A stretch of 7,509 nucleotides of DNA from Zoogloeaceae bacterium (lineage in GTDB: Bacteria > Pseudomonadota > Gammaproteobacteria > Burkholderiales > Rhodocyclaceae), in the NCBI GenBank assembly GCA_031290955.1, contig JAISLJ010000014.1, positions 1-7,509 of the forward strand, read 5' to 3'. The translations under genes and the position numbers were made by a program. Below are positions 6,249 through 7,509 of the stretch, one piece after another (the stretch's first letter is position 1; the number at the start of each line of letters is the position of its first letter). Under the pieces are notes generated by a model that did no database searches, was not told where the DNA came from, and worked only from the letters and a program-made list of their open reading frames with translations.

Positions 6249-7094
6249 TCATTGGTCCATGATCCATTGCGCCGTCAGCAAGACCACGCGATCTTCATCG
6301 CGGTTGCCGCCCAGCTCGTTTGCGGACTGGCGCGCGCCTTCCTCCTGACCATAGGTATTGTTGGCGCCCCATTCCATGCCTGGTCGCTGGCTGGACACTT
6401 CCCGCGTGTTGCTGCGCGCGTCCTGCTGGCGAAAGCGCCCTTCGAGCGCGTCGGCCTTGCCGTCGACCAGTTGATCCAGGTAGCGCGCCAGATCGGGCGT
6501 CAGCCCGCGCAGCACCATGACATTGCCCGCGCCGCTGATGGTGCCGGGTGGATTCCACTGGAAACAGATTTGCAGTTCGACGGCGTTGCCGTTGCTGTCG
6601 TTATAGACATAACGATCTTCCTGCCCCTCGCCGCGCCCGTGCGGCATGCGGATGCCGATTTTCTGCATCAGCTCGCGCAAGTCCTGCCGCGCCAGATTGC
6701 TGTCCCCCGCGCCGATGGAATTCTTCGGGTAGCCCTGCCCCTTGCAGATCTTGAGGCCGGTGTTGCCATAGTTTTCCGGCACACCGGCGACCGCGCCGGA
6801 AAGGTTGTCGCCGCCGATCCAGGCTTCCTTGCCATTGACCATGTAGGTCGGCGCGATCTGGTTGTCGCCCAGCACCACGCCCGCCCGCTGATAGTATTCG
6901 TCATAGCCGCGCTTCCACTCCATGACAAACTTGCTGGCGATCTTCTGGTACTCGGCGTTGCGCACCACATCCTTGCCCACGGTCAGCGCGCCAATGATGA
7001 GGCCGATCACCACCAGCACGAGCGCCATTTCGACCAAGGTAAACCCGCCTTCGGCCAGATGCTTTCCCGCTCGTTTCCATCCGGATGGACGCAT
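6249..7094 (-). CDS. Large type IV prepilin (281 residues), paralogue of the upstream gene
   Basis: This is a pilin subunit made as a precursor. Residues 1-17 form a basic leader ending in Gly-Gly, followed by Phe18-Thr-Leu-Val-Glu22 and about 20 hydrophobic residues. That is the standard prepilin peptidase site, with cleavage before Phe18 and Glu at mature position +5. The mature chain of about 264 residues is longer than a typical type IVa major pilin, closer to large type IVb or accessory pilins. Cys117 and Cys177 could form a disulfide. Residues 159-222 hold the core shared with the upstream paralogue (EDRYVY, CFQWNPPG, GLTPDLAR). The ATG at 7092-7094 is preferred because a strong ribosome binding site (7098-7107) stands just before it. 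An in-frame ATG at 7113-7115 would add seven residues, but the ribosome binding site would then fall inside the coding sequence. Whether this is the major subunit or a minor one cannot be told from sequence alone. Confidence 0.88.
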   Translation of the reverse strand: MRPSGWKRAGKHLAEGGFTLVEMALVLVVIGLIIGALTVGKDVVRNAEYQKIASKFVMEWKRGYDEYYQRAGVVLGDNQIAPTYMVNGKEAWIGGDNLSGAVAGVPENYGNTGLKICKGQGYPKNSIGAGDSNLARQDLRELMQKIGIRMPHGRGEGQEDRYVYNDSNGNAVELQICFQWNPPGTISGAGNVMVLRGLTPDLARYLDQLVDGKADALEGRFRQQDARSNTREVSSQRPGMEWGANNTYGQEEGARQSANELGGNRDEDRVVLLTAQWIMDQ

Positions 7095-7097
7095 GGT

Positions 7098-7107
7098 CCT
7101 TCTCCTC
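7098..7107 (-). promoter_or_regulatory. Ribosome binding site that fixes the pilin start
   Basis: On the minus strand this reads GAGGAGAAGG. Its AGGAG core lies 7 bases before the ATG at 7092-7094. It is the clearest Shine-Dalgarno sequence of the window and decides between two in-frame ATG codons in favour of the downstream one. High translation would suit a structural subunit. Confidence 0.75.
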
Positions 7108-7119
7108 GATTTCATGGAC

Positions 7120-7509
7120 TTACTGATTCATCTTGTAGATCGCCACAACCGTTTCGATCTGGTCTTCATCCAGGCGACGGCCCTGCGTCGTGCCACCCGT
7201 ATCGCTGATGTTGTTGGCACTCGTGATGACCTGCGTGTTGTTCGCGCCCCATTCAACACCGGCTACGTTACTGCTCCCGCCAGTATTCGCAGTGCCATTT
7301 CTCTCCTGGCGGAACACTCCTTCAATCGCGTCGGGCTTGCCGTCGATCATCTGGTCGAGCGAGCGCGCCAGATCGGGCGTCAGGCCGGTGATCACCATCA
7401 CGTTGCCGGCGCCTTCCTGGTATCCCGGCGGATTCCATTGGAAACACACCTGGAGTTCCTGCGGATTGCCGTTGCTGTCGAGATAGACGTAGCGGTCTTC
7501 CCGCCCTTC
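7120..7509 (-). CDS. Large type IV prepilin-like protein, C-terminal part (5' end outside window)
   Basis: The frame is open from the right window edge to a TAA stop, giving the last 129 residues of a protein whose start lies beyond position 7509. It is closely similar along its first half to the C-terminal half of the next gene: both share EDRYVY-DSNGN, ELQ-CFQWNPPG, GAGNVMV, GLTPDLAR-LDQ and a WGANNT segment. Because the next gene carries a clear type IV prepilin N-terminus, this one is inferred to be a prepilin as well, forming or decorating a pilus fibre after inner-membrane processing. The last 40 or so residues diverge strongly from the paralogue and are rich in Asn, Thr and Gly, which suits a surface-exposed tail. 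A GTG inside the frame at 7447-7449 could be mistaken for a start, but homology to the paralogue continues upstream of it to the window edge, so that would truncate the protein. The next gene starts 25 bases after the stop. Confidence 0.82.
   Translation of the reverse strand, partial: EGREDRYVYLDSNGNPQELQVCFQWNPPGYQEGAGNVMVITGLTPDLARSLDQMIDGKPDAIEGVFRQERNGTANTGGSSNVAGVEWGANNTQVITSANNISDTGGTTQGRRLDEDQIETVVAIYKMNQ

Noticed and set aside
6072..7208. A 378-codon open frame on the plus strand
   Set aside because: It is antisense to the pilin gene, which has an unmistakable prepilin N-terminus and a paralogue next door.
2425..7509. A classical type II secretion system
   Set aside because: The GspL-, GspM- and GspC-like architectures fit, but the secretin is lipidated and MshL/PilN-like, and the pilins are large and unlike GspG-K. 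A pilus-type system is the better reading, though the two cannot be fully separated without the ATPase and platform genes.

Overview
The window is a slice of one long operon on the minus strand, so genes are read from high to low coordinates. The DNA is GC-rich, and the products need an outer membrane: a lipidated secretin, a second lipoprotein and prepilins. This indicates a Gram-negative proteobacterium. A betaproteobacterium is my best guess from the look of the pilins and the base composition, but that is inference. No tRNA, rRNA, CRISPR array, transposase or integrase was seen, and neither end of the operon lies inside the window.

Layout in transcription order. (1) The 3' part of a large prepilin gene (7120-7509, cut by the window edge). 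(2) A second, paralogous large prepilin (6249-7094). (3) A 178-residue single-pass membrane protein like PilO/GspM (5660-6196). (4) A 434-residue protein with a large cytoplasmic part, one membrane helix and a periplasmic domain, like GspL or a PilM/PilN-type platform protein (4359-5663). (5) A 211-residue single-pass protein with a C-terminal domain like PilP/GspC (3727-4362). (6) A 200-residue single-pass, Pro/Ala-linker, helical protein that I do not recognise (3128-3730). (7) A minor prepilin with an LPCPD motif (2425-3126). (8) A lipidated MshL/PilN-like secretin (680-2398). (9) A lipoprotein with three 35-residue repeats, open at the left window edge (1-662).

Together these look like the trans-envelope half of a type IV pilus, or a pilus-like secretion machine, of the MSHA/type IVb kind. 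The pilins form the fibre. Proteins 3-5 form the inner-membrane alignment complex. The secretin is the outer-membrane pore, and the last lipoprotein may assist it. The assembly ATPase, the polytopic platform protein (PilC/GspF/MshG-like) and the prepilin peptidase are not here and would be expected beyond the edges or elsewhere. Spacing is very tight: three 4-base stop/start overlaps, one 1-base gap, and gaps of 17, 26, 25 and 52 bases. This fits a single, translationally coupled transcript. No internal promoter or convincing terminator was found. The least explained parts are the 200-residue protein, the repeat lipoprotein and the pair of divergent large pilins.
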